A DNA stretch of 64,000 nt from Blastobasis lacticolella (lineage: Eukaryota > Arthropoda > Insecta > Lepidoptera > Blastobasidae). The notes below the pieces were generated by a model. It did no database searches. It was not told the DNA's origin and saw nothing but the letters and a program-made list of their open reading frames with translations. The position numbers and the translations under genes are program-made. This document shows, piece by piece, positions 1 through 12,200 of the stretch (its first letter is position 1; the number at the start of each line of letters is the position of its first letter). Where the stretch lies: positions 15,145,428-15,209,427 of the forward strand of contig LR990049.1 in NCBI GenBank assembly GCA_905147135.1, given 5' to 3'.

Positions 1-179
1 GTCTATTATGAATACCATTCATATTTGCATGTAGTACAGAAAGTTTTCAACAATTCTATTGCTTCTCTATTCCTTATGTAAAAATCCTTTATAGGAACGC
101 TCAGTTGTTTACAGACGGATGTAACTGCGATTTAACGTTCGAAGTTACTCGTACCCTAACTTTAGTCTTAAGTACTTAC

Positions 180-282
180 CTGGGTCAATTTCTTCAGCGT
201 AAGCGTAATCATTCCAGTTGTAGGTCAATAAAACTATCTCTGTTATTAGCCATTTTATAAAATTACTTGCTATTCTGAAAGG
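180..282 (-). CDS. Alpha-2/delta exon 17 (last one visible)
   Basis: With acceptor ACTTTACAG|CCTTTC the exon keeps phase 0 and reads PFRIASNFIKWLITEIVLLT then YNWNDYAYAEEIDP. The W-rich helical sequence fits the segment after the cysteine-rich CPV block in insect members. Donor CCCAG|GTAAGT, phase 1. The next exon and the C-terminal anchor are off the window. Confidence 0.82.
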
Positions 283-3200
283 CTGTAAAGTTAGTTTTTC
301 ATGTTTAACTACATTTATAAAACATACAATTAATAGACAGTGTATTTGCGCTGCATACGGTTCCATACTAAATAACGGTTTCGTCCACAAGCACGAGCTA
401 TCGAAATTACGCTCATGTGAAGTCAGCTATGACGTAGGCTTATCGATATCTAACGTATTAGCAAATTTTGAAGGTGACTAATTTAATTTCAAATATTTCA
501 AATGTGATGTTCCATTGTAATGGGACTACACCAATTAGATACTACTTACCGTGGTCAATGACCAAGCGGAACTTCCTTTTAACATAGATACAGGGCATAA
601 AGCTTGGTAGTTGAAAACTTCAACCATATCAAATACTGACGCATTTAGTAAATATTGCAAGACAAGTTGATTCTCTTTGCTAACTGCCCCGAAGAATTTC
701 CCGACATCTTCAGTTACATCATCTGAATCGTTGTGGCGAATTGAGAGTATCACGTATCCAGAGCTGTCTATCAAAAAACAGTCGTAACCATCACCACATT
801 GCAGTTCCTGTAAAAAAAATATATGAACATCATAATCCTTCATAAAATTTTACAAGGCTTCAATTTTAAAAGATCCCTCAAGGTCATTGAGGTAAAGTAA
901 GTAAGTCTTGCAATTTGAAAATACGAAACTTACCTCATGTTTATTCTTGGCTAGTATATCATCAAAGTAGTTATGAAACTTTGAATGGGAGAATTGGAAC
1001 CCAACGACCGACGCTGGGGTCGTGATTTTGTCGTCGGCGTACAATATTGCATAACTAGCCGATATTGTTATATCACCGTCTTCATTCAAAATAGACCTTT
1101 TACTTTTATCTGTGACTGTTAAGTCTGGAAGATTAGTTGCAATCACTAAACTAGTATTGTCTATCATTGCTTGTAACACAGCAGCTTTGTACCAAGTTTC
1201 TTCTATAGATTTACTGTATTTATCACCAAAAACGCTGTAATAAAAGACATATTTAAAATGAATCAGCATTTTTAACGTATTTAGTTCATCACAATTTACT
1301 ACAAATATTCAAATACATAGTTGTCACGATTTGTCTGAAGACACCACCATGATTTCCAGTCATCATGGTGGTGAACGTGCTCAGCTCACAACTGTAACAT
1401 GTTTAAGAAGTTCAATTCACCTTCCTTCATAATCCTTATGTCGGTCACCATTGTCGTTGACTTTTTCATTTTTGTCATCTTCCAAAATATAGTCCCACCG
1501 AGTCAACCCGCTGGACGTGGCTATGAACCTAACGCTGACACCTAATTTTATCGCTTCACTTTCCATCTTATAATCCTTTCTGTGTTTGAAAAATTCATTT
1601 GTTAACTTTGCATCGAATACCACCTGCTTTACTAAGTCATCGATGCAATAGTAAGACTCGGTGTCTAATAGTTGTCTCGTTCCGTTGCCGCAATGAACTG
1701 CAATAAATTAACAATTAGTAGGTGTTATATGCAAAGTTTATTTTCTTTTGAATATGAATACTTTTGAGTGTAATAAATCTGTATCTCTATAATTATCTAG
1801 GTTCAACGTAAAGTCTATTTTTTAATATATCAACTTACTCGTTGCATTAAACTTCTCTGCTTCGTCAGAGTACTGGTCTTTAGTGATATCAAGGTTGTTC
1901 CGAGACATATTAACCAAGAATCCCCATATTTCTTGCTCCGCGTGTAGCGTTTCGTGACCCTCCAGATAGTGGTATCTACAATAAACCCTGGAAACGTATT
2001 GTGAAAGGTCTTTTTATTTTGATTGTTAAAGAATTATATGTTTTGTACATTCTATAACAGCCTTACGTACCAATCAGGATGTACTCTGTAATTGTATCTG
2101 AAGAAGTCAGTCACGTTAACGCCGATCAGGTCTTTCCCGTGGATCGCTTCAAGTGGGTTGTCTCGTAGCAACAGCTCTGTGTTGCCGTATTTCTCCGGCA
2201 GCGATATGCCCATTGAAAATGGCGTGCCTACCAGTTTATTGTAGAAGTAATCGTGTTTGACTCGCGATATTCTCCTGTGAAATTAGACTGGCTTTAATTT
2301 TTTTTATTGCACCTGACACACTAAAAAGAAGAATTTTAATTTTCGGAGACCAAGACTCGAACTACCATAATTGTAGGGCATAAGGGCATTTTTTACTTAA
2401 AATTAGCATTACTTAGGAATGCTTCACATTGGCCTATCAGTGCCAACGATCACCAAACTTCAGATAAAAAATATCAACCCGAATTTTAAAATGTCCATTA
2501 CAATTATATTCAAAGTTGGAATAATCAAAGTGTCTTCAAGCAGCTTATTTGCCCAGTACCTACTTCATCGAACCGTTTTCCTGCAGACACTCCCATAAAT
2601 AACCCCTGTAAGATGTCGTGCGAATTAGCGTGAAACTGCGTAGTGTACGGGTACGTGTTTACCAGCTGAGCGAGGGTATTTATTGAACAAGATTAATTGA
2701 GTGTAAAGATCTTCATCGAGCATGTTCTGGTGAACTTCGCGAAAGAGCTGAAATAAATCGATGGCATCGAGGCATTTTGGAAAAACAAATTACAAATGAT
2801 TAGTTACTGCAGAATGATTTGTATAGCAAATATTTAGTTACTGAATAATGATTCGTTTAGAGTATTATAGTCTAGTCGACTTTGCCTGCATGAACTACTA
2901 TATTTTTTATTTTTTTATTGCACAGGCGTAGCCAGCTTTTGGTTTTGGGGGTTTCAAGATCAAGACATTTAAATATCGATCCATAACCAACTTTTTCCAA
3001 TTTTGGCTCAATTGACTCTGGTAGAATATTATACCTAAATGTTACAAAAACCAATGACTGAGTGTGCGCAGCGAGCTCGGCTCGGCCTTTTTGGTATACC
3101 TACATATTGGCTCTTTAAATCCGAATTAAGTACGCGGCCCGATTGGTGTGATTATTCAATCAATAAGCGAGCGTAGCGAGCTCAAAATTTTTCAATTTGT

Positions 3201-6200
3201 GGTTAAATTTTTCAATTTTTGGTTAAATTTTTCAATTTTTGGTTTTTGGCTATAGCAAACTTATTAAAGAAAAGTAATGAATTAACGAGCGTAGCCAGCT
3301 CGGAAATTTTGGTATTTTGGCTGTAAAAAACTGGATTGATCACGCGGCGCAGGCGGTGTGAAATGATTTCGGGGGGGTTTGTACCCCCTGAACCCCTGAA
3401 CCCCCCGTTCGCTACGGCTATGCTCCATTGGTTCCGCCATAAAAGAAAAGGAAATAAAAAATCGTGAAAAAAAAATCTGGTCGAGGGTTGCAAAAGGTCC
3501 ATAAATGTGAAAGAACGACTATGTCTAAATCATAACTATATCAAAATAATAGAACAACAGTTACCTCATATTGTCGTAGTGGTAGAGCACCTTGACGCCG
3601 ATCATCTCGCCTTTGATACCGTTCACCAGGTCCTCGCGCAGCTTCAGGATCTCGTCGCCGAGCTCCCGCGAGCCCTTCCCGTCGTCAACCTGCTCCACCT
3701 CCACGAAATCCACGCTGTTGTAGTTCTCCTGGAGCTTGTTGTTGATCTGGATGCAAAGCGCAATGAAAATGAATAAAAATTAATACGTACCGTCTTAGGG
3801 ACCCAATGTCACTTACTATCTCGGTGGATGGAATTTAGACATTCCGTAGTAGAATTTTTTACGGATATTGTATTGACGCTTAGTACAGTCATAAAATCAA
3901 TTAGCTGACCATTTAATTTATCCATTTGACAATATGGATTAAATTATCAGCTAATTTATTGTATAACTGTACTTTTATCATATGGTCAAGTAATTAACTA
4001 ATTCGCTGAATGACTGTACATAAGTTAAGCTAGTACAGCTTAGGGATCAATCCCTTGCTGTAGATATCACTGTGGGCGCTTAAAGCACAAAGTATTTCCA
4101 CATAATTATGATGTTGGGATAGCTTAGTTATATTAAAGGTTAAGGAATAGCAAAAAATTATTATTTAGTGCTGGAAAATAGGTAGGTGTCATCACATAAT
4201 CTTAGCCTTATAATATTGTTTTGTGTTTCGGCGATTTCGAAGACAACTGCGAGTGCTGATGTCACAGACGTAGAACATTAAATATTGTGTACTATATCTA
4301 AGGGCCTTGGGCCTGAAAAAAAAATGCGATTATTTAGTTTTTGAAATGATAACAAAATTTAAAAAGTGACTAATTAATTGTTATGTGCCCAACTGACCTA
4401 ATAATTCAGCAGACTTAATTCTCTCGAAAGTTTACGCAATAAAAAGACGGCTAATTCGCCGACTTTGTTAACAAGATTAAACATAAACCGAAGTGTAATT
4501 CCACCCTCGCTTAAGAGGGGCTTAATTATACCTGGATTATATTTCTAAGACTTCCAAGTTATAATGAATACAGAAATTCCTTTTAATGCCGAGGAAGTTA
4601 TATCAACTTAAATATAGCAAACACAAACTGTGAAAAGCCGCGTTAGAACGAGTAGTCTAGTTTGCCACTGTAAGATGACGGAGTCTAAAAAATGACGAAG
4701 TTTAAAAGTACATAAATTGCTTACGTAAACTATTTTACACTCAAACGAATGGATGGGCAGACCGTATAAATAAATTTAAAATGAATAAATCGATTTCAGT
4801 TAGGTACGGTCGAAATATAGTTTACACAGGGGCTGTACCACGACGTAATGTTTTCTTTGATCCCCTTTATATCTTCCTGTTTATTCGACTGTACAATCCG
4901 TGGGTACAATATTTGAATTATTTCAACGAGGCTATCATAGTAAATCCGCTGGACAGTACCGACGGCAAAAACAAGAAAAGTAGGTATATGATTACTGGGC
5001 GTCTCTATTCGACTATACCTACATTTCAAATGATGACTTGAGTGGTTCTGTTGGTTTACATCGGACGGTCTGCCACGCAGATGTCCCGGTTTCGATTCCC
5101 GGTAGGGCAGATATTGAAATGATGAATTTTAATTTCTGTTACGGCTCTGGGTGTTATATGTATAATAAGTAGGTATTCAAAAGTATATTAGTAGTGTATC
5201 AGTTATCTAGCACCGAAAACACAAGCTTTGCTTACTTTGGGGCTAGACGGCGCAGTGTAAATCATCCTAGCATATTTATTGGTATTATTATTTCATCGAC
5301 TTCTTATTAACATGCAGATAGGCAATATATATATACTCACAGAAGCCAACAGCAAAGGGTGTAGCAACAAATATCCGTTATTGCTCACGATGAAAGAGTA
5401 TCCATTAACGCCGAGCTGCAACAAAGGTCGGGGGTTAATGATATTTTACGGCACCCGCATCTGAAGCGAAACGGGAAACTCGATCTGCCATTTTACTCCA
5501 CCTTTTACTTTACATTACATTATTAGAGCTTTCTCTTGTACGTGCGTATTCCCTTCCACTTAGACGTTTGTGGCTTAGAACAAATAAGAAACGACGTTTC
5601 ATTATTCATATTCCAACATGGCGGTTGTGTTTTGTGGTGCTGCCATTTTATTCCATCTTTTAGTTTATTAGAGCTCTCTTCTGCATGCGTATTTTCTTTC
5701 AGTTAAGACGTCTGGGGTTTTACGCAAATATGAAACGGCGGTTCATTTAAATATTCTATATATCATATGTATAAGTGTATAATAATGTATTATAACCGTA
5801 TAATTTTAGTCAATAGAATATTACTCGCAGTGCCTTTATCAATTATAATTTATAACTGTGTTATCCCCTCATAGTATCAAGTGAGTCATCACTCCGGATT
5901 TTTTAAACACCTGTCAAGGTGTTTAAAAAATCCGCTGAAGACTACATTACTGAAAATACAACATTAGCCTCTTATTGGATGAACATTTCTAGAACATTCA
6001 CATTCTATTATCCGTTTACGATAGCTATAAAAAGAACCCGGGCAAAGACATGGTAAACTCATAGTGTCAGGTAATCTTTCCGAAGGCGCCTTGATTAATT
6101 ACGCAAGCAAAACAAAACTTCGAACTTTCCCTACATAATCCAGTTTGTATTATGCTAATGTAGTAAGCTCTTTACGTTTCAATTCTTTGGATAAACACAA

Positions 6201-9200
6201 ACGTTACCGACATTTGCATCTATCGCAGGCGTGTCGTGAAATTCGTCGTTTTACAGAATTACCGATATATAGAACTAGAATTTGGCTTAATTGTGGTAAA
6301 ACAACATATGTCTACAAATGCTATTTCAATAAATTCACTAAGAATATATTAAAAATAGTCCACTGAGTATGAAATTTATACGTGGTATGATGTTGACTGA
6401 AAGATATATTTTTACATTGCATTATGTGTTTAATAAGTTCATAATATATAATGATAGCTAGATGGTGCTGTCTGAATTTCTCGAAGCATATTTATTTATT
6501 TGTATCAGCCTGAATTGTCCTACTGCTGGGCAAAGACCTCCCCCCTATTTATATTATATTTTAATATTAATTTCAGTTTAGTATTTCAATTTCAATGCGA
6601 CTTAATTTGATTTAATGCTTTGCTCAAAAAAATGTAACGTCGAATTTTGCAGTATTCCTACGACACATGCTCAACCGCAAATATTTTATCAACAGAGATA
6701 GCGTTGTTAGGGTAAAGTCAAAATCGATACAACATTAGGTACCTGCGTTACGCTTTGATGGCTTATTGAGTGGATGCTCTTTGGGTACATAAATAAAGGT
6801 AACTTGAATGTTGATTTGTATTTGTTTTCGTATATCTGTCTCGGCAATTTCTTACGCGATATTTGCGTGTCATCATTTAGTAAGTTAAGTACGTTGTTGC
6901 CTTTTATACCTATTAACTTATTTGTATGTTGTATTCTAGAACTACTTACGCTGTTAAGGGGTGCAGTTCAAAAATTATTTCTTGATTATGGTTATGGTGG
7001 ATTACGCAAAACTAATAACTTAAACCTTTGTTTTAAAGCTTTCATTTCTATACCGAACATACTAACAGGGTAGGCAGATAAAAAGTAACAGTAGCAGTCC
7101 CATCCAAATAAGAAAAAAAAGGTTTGACCTTGAAATAATGTACCAGTTTGATTTTGTGATTGATTCTAGTCTCGTTTGATATACTGAACCATAACTCGTG
7201 GGGTGGGTCCCAGAATAACACCCTTGTGCAATTTAATATGTAACGCACTGGCGACATTATTCGCAAACTAGTAAAGTATGTCGCCACACGCGTTGTATTG
7301 TACACAAGGAAAAAATTTTACCTGTTCCGTTTGGTCTAAACTAAAGTAACTCAGTGGTAAAGCAACCAGCTTTAACGGTTCCTGTAGGCTAATTGCGTAA
7401 CTCTGTTGCTAACTATTTTCTTATTTCAATTATCGAAATTGTTACTATTGGGATTACGTAGTTGCTAACAAAGTTCCATGGCAATAAAATGAAACGATTA
7501 AATCGACCATACGTAATCACAAAAGTAACAATGTCAATAATTGAAATCAGATAATTGTTAGCAACATAGTGAAGTAATTAGCCTACTGTCATCAACAGCC
7601 CATAACAGTCCACTTCTGGACTCATCATCATCATCATCATGACCTACCTGATGCGGCTGCGCAAGCTTGGCGATGCTGTCGATAGGCACGTCGGTGCCGG
7701 CGACCCCCAGCAGGATCGCCTCTCCTTTCTCCTCGTTCTCCTTGTAGTCGAACGCGGGGATCGCCACCGACGTCACCAGCTTGTCCTCGTCGGGCTGGAA
7801 GGGCACACTGATTGGTAGAGTTCAAGGGGGCGCTGTTGTCTATGGGAAGGTTCGACGTGTACGGTTTTCGAAGCTGATGGTTGTTGTTACACTGATTACC
7901 ACGGGTTTCAATTTGGAATATTTATTGGGAACTTTTATACAACGTTGTACATGAGAGCTCCGTATCATAACATTAGCTATATAAAGGCTAACTTAGAAAC
8001 TATACATCTACACTATTATCCCCTAGTAAAGACAAACGAATACGCATCGCCTGAAAGCAGGAAAGTTGTAAGTACATGACTGGAATGCCCCCGAACATCG
8101 TACGGATTCAATTTAATCTCCTCAACTTATTCCTAGCACTCTCGTACTGATGTAAATCGATGACCACTATGTGAATCCTCTATCTAGGGTTGCCACCCGT
8201 ACTATAATATATAGTATCGTGCTATATTTGAGTGATTTGTACTATATATTATAGAAAAATAATATAGTACGAAAAATACTATATTTTCATCGATAATACA
8301 ACTGTGGACATTTTTTATTTTATTTTGTAACAGGAACGCATGCCCATTGCCCAGCGCAGCATGGATATTTAAATATGAAAATTGAATTTAATGAACTCAC
8401 CAATTTAAAAATTTAAATTAAATATTAATCAAATATTGTTTTCTGTAGATATTGGATAAATTAACTGATGGACTAAATGGAACTATCGTTTTGTTTACAC
8501 ATGAAACTAGGTTATTGTATAGAAGTATACAGAATTTTTGATTTTCAGAAGCACAAGTTCTCTTGCTCGTAATTTCTTTTCTTCTCTCCATTCCTGCAAT
8601 TTCCTACAAACTACAACATTTATGGAAAGTATTTTTTCTGTAATAAATATAAAATCAAGAGAAGAGAGGAATAGAGCATCGATTAATTTAATAAAAATTT
8701 CATTGTTTAGGTATAAATATTTCAATAGTCGATAGATAATAAATAATAGTTGATTGTTGGCTAAAGCCAAAAGTAACTAAAAATAAAATAGGTAAAAATA
8801 AATGAATTTGTACTTTTTATTTAGCAAAATTTCCCAATAGTACTATATTTTTTGCTATTAGATAAGAAAAATACTATATTTCTCCAAAAAAAAGGTGGCA
8901 ACCCTACCTCTATCACCCCACAAGTAGCACACAATTTGGGGAAAAAAACTTTCTTCATAAGGTGCTTAGTCCAGTCACAATGGCTTTTCTACACAATTTA
9001 TTTCTAACATAAAACAAACTATAATCTGTCCAAACTGACTTGTCTTATTTGGTTAAGGAAATTATGTATTTAAATGGATAATGTGCAGCAGTATTCGTTG
9101 AAATTCATATTCTATGTGTTTCTTATATAATTCACGACATCTATACACAATATACGTAGCGTGATTGATACGGCAATTCGTGATTTTAGGCATTGTTTGT

Positions 9201-12200
9201 TCACCAAATAAGACAGAATGTTTAAACAGATCATAGTGCTGCTTAGATAGCATGAAGGACTATGCCCTGCATTGCTAATTTAAAGAGCTGGCTAGAGTTT
9301 TCTCGCAGTTTCGTGCGAGACAAACACGTCATACTTGGAACATACATACGTCGACATACGTCGGAGGTTTTATGAGACCCTAAGGAGGGACCTTAATTTC
9401 AGCTCTTTCGAAGCTGAAGTAAATTCGACGGACGTGTCACTTAAAGGTCTATTCACGAGAGGCATTTCAGCCTGTCTGCACTCTACTTGAATTTAATGTA
9501 AATTCGACGAAAGTGTAAAGAACAGAGGGTAGGTGAAGCTCAAGAAAAATCGCGACACCAAAATTTGTACTTTGCTCTCGATACAGCTGCGTAACCGAAT
9601 GAGATTGCATTATTTATTACACCTGATCAAACGAATTCACGAAAAAATATTTTCTTTCCCTCAATTGTTTTTTTTTTTTGTTTTCCAAAGTAAAGCCGTA
9701 GGCAATCTAAGGGAACGGGTCCCTATAGTGCCTCATTTCTAGTCTAACTATTTATTACTTATTGGTGGTGTTAATACCTCGCTTAAGACTACAGGTACTC
9801 TATGGAGTCTAGTTAGGACGAGTAGCAGAGTAGACGTGCAGGAAGAGTGCACATAAAATAACTGCTCGCGGCTAAAATTGAACTAAATTTTATTAAGTCC
9901 AACTACTCCCAACAAGGACAATGACAGGGCACCATATTATACCTAAGTGCAGACTTATCTTTCGCGCCCTCTAATCTCTGATAGTGATTGTAATATATAT
10001 TATATTATTGGTTGCTCTAGTTTTAGTGCCAGCATTTCTGTATTTGTAGGTGGGCAAATGTATGCAATATACGAACAAAAAGCATACGTCTACAGGAAAG
10101 CCCTACGCGCCTCATTCATCATCTATTTACGTAGCTGATTTCTGGGTTAAGTCGGATTCCTTTATCGAGCGAAAATTGGGGGTTACCGTATAGCACACCT
10201 GGGTCATCCATTTGGAGAGCGCCCTGAAATATCTCTCTTACAATAAATGCGGATGATTTTCCTATAGTATCCAAACTTATAAGTAGTTATAATATAAAAG
10301 AGAAGGTCTGTGTGTTTGTTACATTATCACGCATAAACTTGTTGTACAGATTTGTATAAAAGGCAACTCGGGAAAGACGTTAGGCTATTTTTAAACTCCA
10401 AATACGTAAGAAAGCGTGTAAGAAAAAATGATTAAATATATCGGTCGTAGAATTTTCTACCTACGTACGTACCTTATCAACATCACCGCTGACCATCCAT
10501 GTTCTCGTTCTCTGTAAAAATAAATTACATTAGACACAACATTTTAATTTAAAATAACTCATAATTTCTGCATTCAATGTGTGAACGAGAACTATACTTA
10601 TTATTTATTACGTCTAGACCATTAAAGAAAAGTATGTAGGTACGCAAGTAACCATATAATAAAGAAATATATTCCCCTTCTGGGGGAGATTTCTCACGTC
10701 AATTTAATAAAGCGCCTTTTCTCGGAGCACTCCATTCCGAGCATCTTTCGATTTATTCAATAATTCACTGCCTTATTCCCGGTTACCCGCCTTTATTATG
10801 TGCCTTCATATATCTAATGTACCTATATGTAGTTTAGGGGATCACAAGAATGGTCCCGAATGTATGAAGGTATCGAGGACACTTTTGGGAATTCCGTTTG
10901 ATCTCTCCCCTAATGTTATAAAGAATATTCTGCCGACAAAATTATCCATTAAAAGTTTAAAGTGCTTTTTATTTGCAAAGTAGCTATTTATGTATTTTCT
11001 CCCACAGGGCAAAAAGTAACTTTTATTAAGTATGGTATCTATCTGAACATAGGTATCTAATTGTAGTTATAGACGATCATGTAAGTGGTTGACCCTGCAA
11101 CAATTAAACGCCCGCAGCTTAGTCTAAGTTTAATTTCAATCTCACTAATTCTGGCCCTGATATGAGGGTGTTAGGGATTATATTATCTGTGTAAGAGACA
11201 TCTACCTATCCCGCTAACGACGCTGTCACCGAACATGATAAATTAATTTCTGCGTACTCGCCTACGCCTTTGATTAACGTTATTAACTTGCTTGCTTGGA
11301 ATTTAAGCTACTGACTTTACTCAATGAAGTAATTATTCAGTGAGTGAACTGTACTCATACTGAATAGTTAATTTATTAAACGGAATATATTTCATTTAGG
11401 TGAGCTCGTGTTACGTTGTTTGTGTTAAACACAAGTTCGCCTTGAGGTAAAGGACACACCTTCGAAACTGTGGACTTAATCAATTTCGCTATCTAAATTT
11501 ATTTATATTGTATTGAAACTAGTCTGTATCGCCTTTGTGACCAATGGACCAATGGGAACAATGAGTATCTAATTTTTGGAGATATTTTTTTTACTTTGAT
11601 AATTTCTGAAAACCTACATAAAAATATTCTAATACCGATAATTCTAACAATCACTTCACGGAACTTACGGAGTTTTTTTTAAACTTACAGGGGTTTGTGT
11701 TGACGTGTGTTTGGGTCGGTAGCTAACCCCCACTAAGCATACACTCAAAAATGAAAATCTCAAGAAATTCACTCCAAAAATTGGTGAGAACAACGCTTTT
11801 ACCGATTTCAAGTAGTTCTGATGAAGGTGTTCAGAACATCCAGAGATCTTACGATCTATACGTACCTGGGTTATTATTCCATAATACCTATTCTTATGGT
11901 TTAACCTTGAAGTAACTTGATAGTTTTGAAAGCTATACCTATGCAAGTATATGGGTAGTTCTAATCTCCTAATGTCTCGCCAAGGCTGAGCTAAATTGCG
12001 GTTTGATTTCGCTAATTGATGTCGTAGCGCGCTTAATGGGTAGTTTCCCTCGGAAACAGTGTTGCAAACTTTCAGAGCGCTTTAACCATAATACCCTTTT
12101 AACTAATTTACTAAGTAACTACGTCGTATCTACTACTTTGTATCCAGCTCAGCTGTTGTGAGCTACTGTATACATAATTGAAACACTTTCATCAGAACAT

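Noticed and set aside
1975..1987. Acceptor TATTGTAG for exon 13
   Set aside because: Joining there creates TGA at the split codon; the acceptor CGTTTCCAG restores Trp.
3370..3410. G/C-run hairpin as a rho-independent terminator
   Set aside because: Eukaryotic intron context; part of a dispersed repeat.
3507..3776. 89-codon plus-strand frame
   Set aside because: Antisense of alpha-2/delta exon 11, whose minus-strand reading has homology and splice sites.
5050..5112. tRNA gene candidate with good B box
   Set aside because: No complete cloverleaf, and the downstream body is shared with another locus, so it is a SINE head.
7795..7825. Upstream acceptor CAATCAG for alpha-2/delta exon 9
   Set aside because: It would put exon 9 out of frame with exon 8; CCCTTCCAG at 7795 keeps phase 0.
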